A DNA stretch of 64,000 nucleotides. Source: Campylorhamphus procurvoides. Taxonomy: Eukaryota > Chordata > Aves > Passeriformes > Dendrocolaptidae. Within the stretch, counting starts at the first letter, position 1; the number at the start of each line of letters is the position of its first letter. Below the pieces are notes generated by a model that worked only from the letters and a program-made list of their open reading frames with translations, did not search any database and was not told the DNA's origin. A program made the translations under genes and the position numbers. This document shows, in pieces, positions 41,201-48,433 of this stretch. The DNA lies in assembly GCA_013396655.1 (NCBI GenBank), contig WBMV01003161.1, positions 240,274 through 304,273 on the forward strand, given 5' to 3'.

Positions 41201-43390
41201 AGCTCAACCCCACACAAAGTGTTAAGAAAGCTTCGTAAGGAAAGGATTGTGAAAATATTTTCTTCACATTTATCGACAAACTAAGGTGAGTTTTTTCTTT
41301 CTTTTCTTTTTTTCTCCCCCCTTTAATATAATATGGCTTTTATAGATAGACAAAAAGTCATCTTTAATTTAACTGGAAGTCAGTAATGTAACTGAAACAG
41401 CACCACTTCCAGTACTGGTTATATATTTTAAAATGTCTGAGGGGAGGTATGGGAGCTGTAGCTCAAGTAAGGAGCTTGCTGAAGTGGACATACCATGTTG
41501 TGGCTGTGAACTGCTGTGATCTATCATGCTGTACCCATGTGCTGCTCTCTGAGAAGTTCCCTGCCATGTACAACCATTTTCCCTTTTCCCAAGCATGCTG
41601 CTAAAATAAAAACCTGCAGCATGTTTTTATCCAAACTTATTCTGTCAGCTGTTGTTCTCTCCCAGCCTTTACTGAAGCTGATTCACGTAGGCATCCAAAA
41701 CTTTGAGAAAATAATTAGTTGTACATTAGAAAAAATAAAGAGAAATCACCTGTAAATGTACTTATATTCAGGTCCATTCTCAGTCCATCCCATTTCGTGC
41801 ATCTTTTTCTGGAGATGAACAGCTTTCCTGACTGCTGCTTCGTACCTCTCATTCTGGGTCTGGAAATACTGGTTTTCTCTGCTAAATACAGGGTCGGATT
41901 CGATAGCTGCAACTGCAAGGCAATACAGAAGGGTTGGTTCTCCTGGGGCTGGGGAGATGCAGCCAGTGCCTTGAGCCCTGCTTGGGAGGAGTGGGCAGGA
42001 CTGAACTTATGAGTACTGACGATGTGACTTACTGGGATCTGCCTCTGGGCAGGCTTTATTTTGCCAGTTCTGGCTCCCATGGTTGTCATGCCTAACTCTG
42101 AAAAGCAGTGCGTTTGGGGAAGGAGGAGGAGAACTCAATGGGCCTGAGGGGTCTGTTGAGTGGAAATGGTGACCCTGCAGGGTAACGCATCATCCCTGGT
42201 CAGAGTGTCAGAGGTGTCTTTGTGGCAAAGTCGCAGAATGTCACAGAATATTCTACGTTGGAAGGGACCCACAAGGATCATCAAGTCCAATTCTTAAGTG
42301 AGTGGCCCATGTGGGGGTCAATTCCACAACCTTAGCATTATTAGCACTATGCTCTAACCAGCTATGCTTTTATTGAGATGCCATGGATTCTTCTGCCTCC
42401 AACTGCTATTTCCACAGTTGTTCCAGCAAGGTGGATAGCTGGATTTTGCCCAGAGGTGGCTAATGGGTGGAGCCTGCTCGGTGTCCTGCTCAGCACCAGT
42501 GCTCTGGCTTGGAACATTATCAGCCCATTGCAGTGTTGCAAAGCAACTCAAGAGTCAGTATTTCTGTGTCAGTCTGAACACTCCCCCCTACTCCATTTTG
42601 CCTTATTTGTCTATTCACAGGTAAGGCTATCCTGCATTCCAGTGGAACCATGAAGTGTGTGATCCCAGTGTCCTGTGCCATTCTTCTTTGATAAGTGTGT
42701 AGTATGGATGCAGTTACAGAGATGCAAGAGAGGGTTCCTCTGTTCCTTCTGAGCACACAGTCAATTTCTGGCACAGCCATGAGGAGTGAGAGCAGTTCAG
42801 TCTGGCTGAGCCAACCCATGCCAAAAATTCCCCACCTGGATGAGCCTGATGTGCCAAGCAGAGTCGCTGGCTGTGATTCACGCATGGTGGGCACTGCTGC
42901 ACAGCACCACTAAGCCCCTGCACAGATCCCACTCACACAGGGACACCTGACCCTCACGCCTTGTATTCCAGTTTAACCAGTCTTGCCAGAGACACTGGGT
43001 ATGGGAGCAGGGAGGAGGAAAAGCTTCAGACAGCAGGAGCTGCTGCGGAGGAGTCGTGTTGATTTACGCTACGAGAAGACTCCAGCTCCACACTCCCACT
43101 TTTTAAAGAGATGGTCAAAAGCAAATGCCCATGAGCACAAACCCCACCGTGCTGCGAAGGAGGAGCAGGATGGCAGGGACACACACGGCCTGTGCCAGCC
43201 CCCCACCAGTGCCTTGTAGAGCTCACTCACCCACTGCCCTCCGTATCCGAGTCTGCTCCACGCCACCATCCAGCAGGGCCGTGAGCTTCTCCACGTTGAA
43301 GGAGGCGGTTTGCCTCTCCATGGCAAGGTCAGGATTCACACTGCCGGGCACTGAGCCCTGTGAGTGCTTGCTGGTGTCCAGCAGAGCCAT
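26196..43390 (-). CDS. ACOX2: ACOX2, peroxisomal branched-chain / bile-acid acyl-CoA oxidase
   Basis: Fourteen coding exons (listed separately) join to 2019 bases, giving 672 residues against about 681 in human. ACOX2 oxidises CoA esters of 2-methyl-branched fatty acids and of the C27 bile-acid intermediates (DHCA/THCA), using FAD and passing electrons to oxygen to form hydrogen peroxide in peroxisomes. In order: an N-terminal helical domain (residues about 30-150) with [13 protein letters not shown]; the FAD/substrate beta domain with [33 protein letters not shown] and GDIGPKMNF (about 148-270); the acyl-CoA dehydrogenase-like helical domain with [14 protein letters not shown]; the R-A-C-G-G-H-G-Y motif (about 408-415) and Y-E-G-E-N (434-438), whose first glutamate is the expected catalytic base; and the C-terminal ACOX domain with [19 protein letters not shown]. 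It ends in SKL, a perfect type 1 peroxisomal targeting signal. No frameshift or stop interrupts it, so bile-acid side-chain oxidation should be intact. Confidence 0.98.
26259..27142 (-). other. ACOX2: ACOX2 intron 13
   Basis: 884 bases of AT-rich intron with no recognised feature. Confidence 0.85.
27143..27272 (-). CDS. ACOX2: ACOX2 coding exon 13
   Basis: One base completing an arginine plus 43 codons, [20 protein letters not shown] then [20 protein letters not shown]. Acceptor is ctccgcag, donor is aag|gtatgg. Confidence 0.97.
27273..29001 (-). other. ACOX2: ACOX2 intron 12
   Basis: 1.7 kb of intron carrying a CR1 tail at 27446-27531 in the orientation opposite to ACOX2. Otherwise it has no recognised feature. 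Confidence 0.8.
27446..27531 (+). mobile_element. CR1 LINE, short 3' end fragment
   Basis: The run ctgccttggcaggggagttg, then ggactggatgatctccagag and gtcccttctaaccctaac, ending attctgtgat, follows the conserved 3' end of chicken-type CR1 elements. Only about 85 bases remain, so it is a heavily 5'-truncated, dead copy. Confidence 0.85.
29002..29219 (-). CDS. ACOX2: ACOX2 coding exon 12
   Basis: 72 codons plus two bases. It encodes [40 protein letters not shown] and [15 protein letters not shown]. Acceptor is gttttccag, donor is cg|gtgagc. Confidence 0.97.
29220..31870 (-). other. ACOX2: ACOX2 intron 11
   Basis: 2.65 kb, AT-rich, with one short GAAG microsatellite near 31128-31146. No exon or known mobile element seen. 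Confidence 0.8.
31871..31976 (-). CDS. ACOX2: ACOX2 coding exon 11
   Basis: One base completing an arginine plus 35 codons, [20 protein letters not shown] then [15 protein letters not shown]. Acceptor is attttccag, donor is aag|gttagc. Confidence 0.96.
31977..32944 (-). other. ACOX2: ACOX2 intron 10
   Basis: 968 bases with no recognised feature. Confidence 0.85.
32945..33106 (-). CDS. ACOX2: ACOX2 coding exon 10
   Basis: 162 bases with split arginine codons at both ends. It encodes [20 protein letters not shown], then [20 protein letters not shown] and AYQHVAV. The part around MAASAGQPV is a poorly conserved loop in this family. Confidence 0.96.
33107..34289 (-). other. ACOX2: ACOX2 intron 9
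   Basis: 1.2 kb. It contains an imperfect tandem duplication at about 33911-33955 (ctcacttttccaatattgtg and ctcactttaccaatattgtg). No exon seen. Confidence 0.8.
33911..33958 (+). repeat. Imperfect 27-bp tandem duplication
   Basis: Two adjacent copies share ctcactttnccaatattgtg with one mismatch, a small recent duplication in ACOX2 intron 9. Confidence 0.75.
34290..34480 (-). CDS. ACOX2: ACOX2 coding exon 9 (active-site exon)
   Basis: 63 codons plus two bases. It begins [20 protein letters not shown] and holds [20 protein letters not shown] and [13 protein letters not shown]. The Y-E-G-E-N motif carries the catalytic-base glutamate of acyl-CoA oxidases. Acceptor is ttttttaacag, donor is ccag|gtaaca. 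Confidence 0.98.
34481..35152 (-). other. ACOX2: ACOX2 intron 8
   Basis: 672 bases with no recognised feature. Confidence 0.85.
35153..35315 (-). CDS. ACOX2: ACOX2 coding exon 8
   Basis: One base plus 54 codons. It encodes [20 protein letters not shown], the [15 protein letters not shown] helix and RKNFDMLPE. Acceptor is ttccaacag, donor is gag|gtgagc. Confidence 0.97.
35316..36396 (-). other. ACOX2: ACOX2 intron 7
   Basis: 1.1 kb with no recognised feature. Confidence 0.85.
36397..36569 (-). CDS. ACOX2: ACOX2 coding exon 7
   Basis: 57 codons plus two bases, [40 protein letters not shown] and RRQSKLKP. The donor is placed at cctgg|gtaatg rather than one base earlier because only this keeps frame with exon 8 (KLKPGEQEAK). 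Confidence 0.96.
36570..36968 (-). other. ACOX2: ACOX2 intron 6
   Basis: 399 bases with no recognised feature. Confidence 0.9.
36969..37084 (-). CDS. ACOX2: ACOX2 coding exon 6
   Basis: Two bases plus 38 codons, [20 protein letters not shown] then [20 protein letters not shown] is a strongly conserved ACOX motif. Acceptor is ctgctgcag, donor is gag|gtatgt. Confidence 0.97.
37085..37556 (-). other. ACOX2: ACOX2 intron 5
   Basis: 472 bases with no recognised feature. Confidence 0.9.
37557..37676 (-). CDS. ACOX2: ACOX2 coding exon 5
   Basis: 120 bases, 39 whole codons with split codons at both ends. It encodes [20 protein letters not shown] and [19 protein letters not shown], part of the FAD-domain beta barrel. 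Acceptor is tctcgcag, donor is cag|gtaaac. Confidence 0.97.
37677..38397 (-). other. ACOX2: ACOX2 intron 4
   Basis: 721 bases with no recognised feature. Confidence 0.88.
38398..38505 (-). CDS. ACOX2: ACOX2 coding exon 4
   Basis: 108 bases, 35 whole codons. It encodes [20 protein letters not shown] and MKWWPGD. Acceptor is tttttaaag, donor is gacc|gtaagt. The open frame continues far into the upstream intron, but homology places the exon edge at TYLQ. Confidence 0.97.
38506..39023 (-). other. ACOX2: ACOX2 intron 3
   Basis: 518 bases, open for about 164 codons in the frame of exon 4 but without protein similarity, and not a multiple of three. Confidence 0.85.
39024..39175 (-). CDS. ACOX2: ACOX2 coding exon 3
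   Basis: 152 bases, 50 whole codons. It encodes [40 protein letters not shown] and [10 protein letters not shown], the start of the FAD-binding middle domain. Acceptor is tctctgcag, donor is catg|gtaagg. Confidence 0.97.
39176..41749 (-). other. ACOX2: ACOX2 intron 2
   Basis: 2.6 kb with one CR1 fragment at 40728-41022 lying antisense to the gene. The rest is unremarkable. Confidence 0.85.
40728..41022 (+). mobile_element. CR1 LINE, 3' end fragment (about 295 bp)
   Basis: Clear CR1 3' region: ggcaagaggtaatggtttca, then ggtagatttagcctagatat aaggaagaa, aacactggaacaggttgccc, agagaggtggtggatgcccc, ggctctgagcaacctgatct, and the terminal ggttctatg. It is 5'-truncated with no reverse transcriptase left. 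It sits in ACOX2 intron 2, opposite in orientation to the gene. Confidence 0.96.
41750..41906 (-). CDS. ACOX2: ACOX2 coding exon 2
   Basis: 157 bases, 51 whole codons with split codons at both ends. It encodes [40 protein letters not shown] and NGPEYKYIY. Acceptor is agttgcag, donor is acag|gtgatt. Confidence 0.96.
41907..43230 (-). other. ACOX2: ACOX2 intron 1 (between coding exons 1 and 2)
   Basis: 1.3 kb with a tRNA-derived SINE at 42231-42367 in the same orientation as the gene. No other feature recognised. Confidence 0.85.
42231..42367 (-). mobile_element. tRNA-Ile/CR1 composite SINE, TguSINE1-like
   Basis: Read on the minus strand, 42367-42303 is a decayed tRNA-Ile: gcatagctggttagagcata, gtgctaataatgctaaggtt, then a damaged B box and a CCA-side end tgggcca. 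It is followed at once by a CR1-type tail (ttggacttgatgatccttgt, gggtcccttccaac) ending in attctgtgacattctgcgac, two copies of a 10-base unit. A tRNA-Ile head on a CR1 tail is the hallmark of the songbird family I know as TguSINE1. Degenerate A and B boxes show the copy is old and inactive. Confidence 0.88.
43231..43390 (-). CDS. ACOX2: ACOX2 coding exon 1
   Basis: 53 codons plus one base from ATG at 43388-43390, [20 protein letters not shown] then [20 protein letters not shown] and [12 protein letters not shown]. It aligns with the human N-terminus from D-I-E-S-E-R onward. The first 20 residues are unlike human, so the start is the first in-frame ATG rather than a homology-proven one. Donor is gtgg|gtgagt. 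Confidence 0.9.
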
Positions 43391-43451
43391 CCTGGAGCTG
43401 CTCTGGGAAGGGACGGGGCTCGTCTGGCGCTGGCACCCGGTCGGTGGATGC
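43391..43451 (-). other. ACOX2: ACOX2 5'UTR part of the start-codon exon
   Basis: Minus strand reads tttag|GCATCC at 43451, a plausible acceptor that would join an upstream noncoding exon to the exon with the ATG. Confidence 0.45.
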
Positions 43452-44162
43452 CTAAAGGAGGTGTTGACACAGGTAGGTTGGCCAAGATGTTGCACCTGCA
43501 CAGGTGTTGCGTGAATATTGAGGCACTGTCCTGTCCTCACTGTGGTGATATGGACGATAGAGGCTTATGGCACTATTAAGAACTCAAAACTCTGGTTTTA
43601 TGATCTCTTTTTAAAACATAAATATTTTTATTTCCCCAGTCTGTCCCTAATATTTCATAAGTTAGAGCTGGAATAACCCACAACGATGTGTTAATATTTA
43701 AGGGAGTTTCTGGGTTGTTGCTCGCAGTCACTTCCTGTACTGCCTCTGTCCTGCCATGGGGCTCAGCGTTACTGCAAATCCTAACCCCGTCGTCCCCATG
43801 CTAGCAGGATTTACCGCAGGCCACTAGTCCAAAGAGGTGTGGCGTGTGGAAAATAACTCAGATTTTTCCCTTGAAGAGCCTGCCGCCTTCCCGAACGCTA
43901 CATTACATTACTTTGAAAAACGTAAACACTGGAAACTCTTGCAGGAGTGTTCTGAACTGCTGCCTTTCTGATAGCCAGGCCTTTAATTCCGTGTGCTCTG
44001 TTGTCCCGGGGAGGGAGAAGCCTCGGGCAGGGTGCGGGGTGCCCGGGGTTGCGGTTCCGCAGCGCTGCCCTTGAGCCCGGCGTGTCTCCCGGTCCGTGCG
44101 GCTGCGGACGGGAATTAATCCGGGATTCCCTTCACCCTGAGCGCACACGAACACCCACGTAC
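43452..44162 (-). other. ACOX2: Presumed ACOX2 intron in the 5'UTR
   Basis: About 0.7 kb between the putative acceptor at 43452 and a good donor complement (acacccacgtac, 44151-44162). No coding exon seen; CpG density rises above 43980. Confidence 0.4.
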
Positions 44163-44300
44163 CTTGTCCCACCGTCCTTGTCCCACCGTCCTTATGGAGC
44201 CGTCCGGGCCGCCTGCCCCGTCCCCGTATCCCCGTCCCCGTATCCCTGTCCCCGTGTCCCGTGTCCCTTGTCCCTTGTCCTCGGCCCAGCGCCGCTGGAT
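44163..44300 (-). other. ACOX2: Probable ACOX2 noncoding exon 1
   Basis: Minus strand ends GGTGGGACAAG|gtacgt. It lies in a CpG island directly upstream of the coding exons. The upper boundary is unknown. Assignment rests on splice-site quality and position only. Confidence 0.4.
44216..44281 (-). repeat. C-rich simple repeat; nine G-tracts on the ACOX2 strand
   Basis: Plus strand holds nine runs of three or four C, separated by 1-4 bases (units like ccccgt, ccccgtat, cccgtgt, cccttgt). The ACOX2 strand therefore has nine G-tracts, a strong G-quadruplex candidate at the presumed transcription start. Confidence 0.8.
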
Positions 44301-44560
44301 GTGGCTGTTCCTGCGTGTGCTGACCTCTGCAGGCAGGAAAATCCCACAGCTCCCAGCGAGGAGAGGGCTGTGCGCCTGAAAACATGTCTTTTTCTGGTCG
44401 CATTTCAGCCGATTTCGGCGCTGGGGACCGCGCTGGCGGCTCCGCCACCCAAGCGACACCCTGCGCGTCCCCCCGGGGTGTTTAATTTTGGGGGGCTGCC
44501 CTTGCAGCCTGCCCCGGGTGGAGGAGAGCACCCCTCAGGCTTGCGCTGCTCCGTGTTTGT

Positions 44561-45400
44561 GTGTTCCTCTTGGCCAGGGTTTCCAGTGTTTGCACTGGTT
44601 TATGCCAGGAAATGAAGTAGGCAACCCACCGTGGTAGGATAGCAAGGGAGCTGTTGTTTTAAGTGGCAAAAAGGTGGGAAGATGTTTCGGAAACCTGACC
44701 TGAAGAACAAGTTTAGTGAATGAGCCCTCACCCCTCAAGTTTAGTGAGGAGCCACACCAGTGCCACAGGGTGTGGAGGGTTTCGAATAAAATCTACCTCC
44801 CAGTGTGGCAAGCGTAGGTAATACCTGGTGTCTGAGAAATGCATCCAATCCCCATCTCTGCCATATTTTGAGTGGGATGTTGGCGTCTGTGCCAATAAGG
44901 ACATCAGTAATGAGAAGGAAGAGTCCTTTTCATTTGCTTTGCTGCATTGTTTTAGTCCTGGTTCTCAGGGACCATGGTATGTGTGACCTGCACACGTGAA
45001 GCATTCTCTCTTTTTCTTATCTGTCTAATCTGTGGTCTTTGGTTACTGCTAAAACACTTTAAAAATGCTTAAAAAATAATGAAAACAGCTCACTAGTGTG
45101 AGGATTAGATGTAGGTTCAAAGCTGAGTTTTTAAATTGAATCCAAGGATGCGTTTCTTTGGCTTTGTGCGTCTTAACCTGCCAGGCAGGTGGGCATCCAC
45201 GGCCAGTTAGAATCAAATGTATGGGAAGTTTCAGTGCACAAAGCCTGATTCCACAATTTTTGTGTTCTTAAACTTGCACCAAATTGAGATGAAGTCTGGG
45301 GATAAGCACTGGATGTAGCATTGGGTGCAGATTATGAAAATGAGCAAGTTAACACAGCACTAACAAAGGAATTGGTGTCAGACTTCACTGGTTTTTGTGT
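44561..45400. other. Spacer between ACOX2 promoter and FAM107A 3' end
   Basis: No exon or repeat recognised. Its right-hand limit depends on which FAM107A poly(A) signal is used. Confidence 0.5.
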
Positions 45401-45408
45401 TCATTAAG

Positions 45409-45414
45409 TTTATT
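45409..45414 (-). terminator. FAM107A: Candidate FAM107A distal poly(A) signal
   Basis: tttatt on the plus strand is AATAAA on the FAM107A strand, 2.9 kb after the stop codon. Other AATAAA hexamers on this strand are at 45997-46002 and 47615-47620. Human FAM107A has a long 3'UTR as I recall, which favours a distal site, but I cannot choose from sequence alone. Confidence 0.3.
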
Positions 45415-46799
45415 TGGCTGTTGTCTGCTTGGATTCTTGGAGCTTTTTCAGTTCCTTGTGGAAAAGAGCAAAATATACAATCATTTTTAGTTTATTTCTT
45501 CTGAACTGTCCACATTAAATAGTGAGTTAATTCAGTAGAGGTGCATGACATATAAATGTATAGTTTCATATAAATGTATCAACATCAACACAGAATATAG
45601 ACTATATACCACATAAGCAACATACACAGTGCAAAAAATGTCTTCCATCAATACTCTGATAATATGTATCTTCTGAATACATCAGGTTTATTGAGGAATG
45701 TGTTTTAGGGGCATAGAGAGGAATTAATGTAAAAAAAAAAAGATACACAAAGATACCCCAAAATATGGAATCCTGGTGGGCAGCTGGGTCAGGGCTTTCC
45801 ACTGCTTTTCCACTCCTGGAAAGTTTTCTTGTGGCTCTGCTTATTCAGCCTGAGTTAGGGCAATGACTTGGCCTTCCCTTTCCCTTCTGGACACCTGCTG
45901 GAAATGGTCCAGACACCCCTTGTCCACTCTGGACCCACATTGTGTGCAGTCCCACTCTGTGTTTGGGGGACAACTCCTCAAAGGGAGACGCCTTAATTTA
46001 TTTTCCCCCCAGGTAATATTTGCATGCATAAGAAGTCTAGCAAAATACTTTCAACCTTTTCATTGCTGACCTTACTGGATGGCTCCCACCCAAGGACTTG
46101 CATAAATGCCCCTGTCCCAGCCTGGGTGAGCTGATAACACTGATTTCACTGGTGCATATGGAGCGACAGATTGCCTCTCCTGGAGTGCATTTCCATCTGT
46201 GGCAAAATTACAAATTAATTTGCTGATTTTTTTTGAGCTCTTTGATCAAGGTTACTTAATCTGTGCCATAACTCCTCACAAAACTCCAGCACAGTAATTC
46301 CGCCTTGCTACTTACACTGATGTTCTCTGTGGAGTATCATGCAGCATTCTTTACAGCTATGTACAAGCATCCTTAGCAACAGCTTTTTATCCTTGGAGAA
46401 ATGTGGCTTTTTTTCCCCTCCTGAAAAAATGGTTACTGCTGCTTCTTCTTTATGATTTTAATCATCACCTATATGAAAAGCTTCACAGTTGGAAAGGATG
46501 TAATAAAGCCTTTCGGATCTTGCGGATCTTTCAGACCCATAGTGACAATGTACACTGGATTTCTGAAATAAAATCATGTTTAGAATAAGCATATAAGCAA
46601 GGGGCTTAAAAACTACAGCAGAAGCAGTGCCTTGACATGGGGTGCTCAAGGGCTGAAGCTGAGTTAAGGGCTTTTATAGCCCAGTCTGTTATGGAAGCTT
46701 CATACCTGTATCACTGCTCTTGACATGTGATGTGGCTCAGATGTTTTACCCAAGATGTCAGTTTAAGCAACACCCTTCTGAAATTAAACACCCCACTGG

Positions 46800-46858
46800 G
46801 TGCTAATCCATTGCCTAGTCTCCCACTGGACCAGGGAGACTAGGCAATGGATTAGCAC
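46800..46858. repeat. Perfect 25-bp inverted repeat with 9-base loop
   Basis: Left arm 46800-46824 begins gtgctaatcc and ends tagtctccc. Right arm 46834-46858 is its exact reverse complement. The loop actggacca lies at 46825-46833. The octamer cccactgg occurs both just left of the palindrome (46792-46799) and across the arm/loop edge (46822-46829), as expected from a template switch. Confidence 0.97.
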
Positions 46859-47614
46859 ATTTTTAATAAACATGTGATAAATGCCCATTTTCCCTTAATT
46901 TTTGTATGGATCCACTGATGGTGTGGATAGTAGATGTTGTTTTAACTAGGTATTACCTTCCCAGCTGACAAGGTCCACTGCGGCCATTCAAGAGCCAGTG
47001 TCCAAAGGCAATCAGTGAGTTATGCTGTTCAGGCTTTGTATCAGGGCTGATGCGAGATGCAAGAAGCTGAGATATTCTGAAAGCTCTGGATTTGGATACC
47101 CCAGGGCACGAGGGGTATCCACCATAAGTATGGCAGGCTCTGTCCATACATGGTGCAAATGCACCATCCACCTCAGCTTGGCTATACCAGGAACAAGAAT
47201 TTTAGCTTTGAAAGGTGACAACTGCAATGAGGCAGCTCTGACCTCTGGAAAAGGGGATGAGAAGCACTGACGAATAGTTTTGCATCAGGACCTACGTTCC
47301 CCTGTAGTCTGCAGATAGCAACTGCATGCGGGGTGGTTGACAGGACAGCCCGACACCGGTGTGACATCACGACATCACCCCCTCTCCCTCACAGGACTCT
47401 TTCTTGGGTCACTGTGGTAGCACATGTCCAGCTGCTGGGTGAAGGGCTGAAGCTCAGTAGTCCAGGGGGAAGAAGCAGTTTGTCTGCTATATCCACAGGG
47501 ATCTGCTGCCTGGTCACTGCACATTTCCATGGACACCCATGCTGGAAACACCCAGCCTTTGCTCTCTGCACAGACCATTTGCCTCCCACTTGGGGTGTTG
47601 ATGGAACGGTCCAA

Positions 47615-47620
47615 TTTATT
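47615..47620 (-). terminator. FAM107A: Candidate FAM107A proximal poly(A) signal
   Basis: AATAAA on the minus strand about 0.7 kb after the FAM107A stop codon. Confidence 0.3.
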
Positions 47621-48325
47621 TTCTGCCTGAGTGTGAAACTGCCTAAATAGCCACTTTCAAGCAGGGTTGAAATGCAGTTTAAAGGTGCTTGTGAAGAACA
47701 GTTGCACCTTTCTGTGCTGCACTGGTATGGGCACACAGAGGTTTGTTTTTCTAATAGCACAGGTGTGCTGCTGGGACACACAGCCTCATCCAGGCTTGAC
47801 GCACACACTGCTGCAATACCAGTGACCCTTGGGGAAACCAGTATGGTCACCTGGATTGTATTCAATAATATACAGGTTGTCCCTTTTCGTTACCATGCCA
47901 GGTTTCTCTCCACAGCTGCAGCTGCCCTCTTGTCACCTTGTGCCTGGCAAACCTGCCTTCAAGAAGAAGCAGGGATCCCCCAAGCCATTCCTACACAGGC
48001 TTCCCTGGCTTAAATATTTGCTGTGTCTCTAGAGTTAACCAAGAGCTAGCTGGTGGTTAGTGTGCACCCACAGTCTGGGGGGGAAATAACATCACTATCT
48101 CTGCACCCACTTGTGTGAGTACTTCTTCAGTGAATACTCTACTTTTTCCACAGTGATTCCCTCCTGGGCTGGGAAAACCTTCTTCTGTGCCTTCTACTGG
48201 AGCAAATGTTAATAACTGTAAGTAGCCCCGATGATGCGGCTGAGAATGTCCACCATGTAGAGAGATGTCAGTGGGTGTGTGTTAGCCCTGGCCTTGGTAG
48301 GATCCCTGTTGAGTTTTGGCAGAAG

Positions 48326-48433
48326 CTACGCTGCTTTCTCATCCCCTGTCACCGTTGATGTTCTTCTCAGGTTTTCCTTGACTTTAATGAATTCTGGTGC
48401 GTGGTCTTCCTGCTTCTCCTGTGCTTTTTCCAG
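48326..48433 (-). CDS. FAM107A: FAM107A coding exon 3 (terminal)
   Basis: 35 codons and [23 protein letters not shown] then [15 protein letters not shown]. Acceptor is tcttccag. Human has the same DHAPEFIKV core. Confidence 0.96.
   Translation of the reverse strand: MEKAQEKQEDHAPEFIKVKENLRRTSTVTGDEKAA

Larger units (their letters stand above)
44000..44560 (-). promoter_or_regulatory. ACOX2: CpG-rich ACOX2 promoter region
   Basis: Marked rise in GC and CpG (for example gccgatttcggcgctggggaccgcgctggcgg) against AT-rich flanks, 0.6-1.2 kb upstream of the ACOX2 ATG. It is the only island near this gene. Confidence 0.6.
45400..48325 (-). other. FAM107A: Presumed long FAM107A 3'UTR or downstream flank
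   Basis: 2.9 kb without recognisable coding sequence on either strand. It includes the perfect inverted repeat at 46800-46858. Open frames of up to 158 codons near 47389-47865 have no domain I know. Confidence 0.4.

Noticed and set aside
42303..42367. A functional tRNA-Ile gene
   Set aside because: The A and B boxes are degenerate and the sequence runs directly into a CR1 tail, so it is the head of a SINE.
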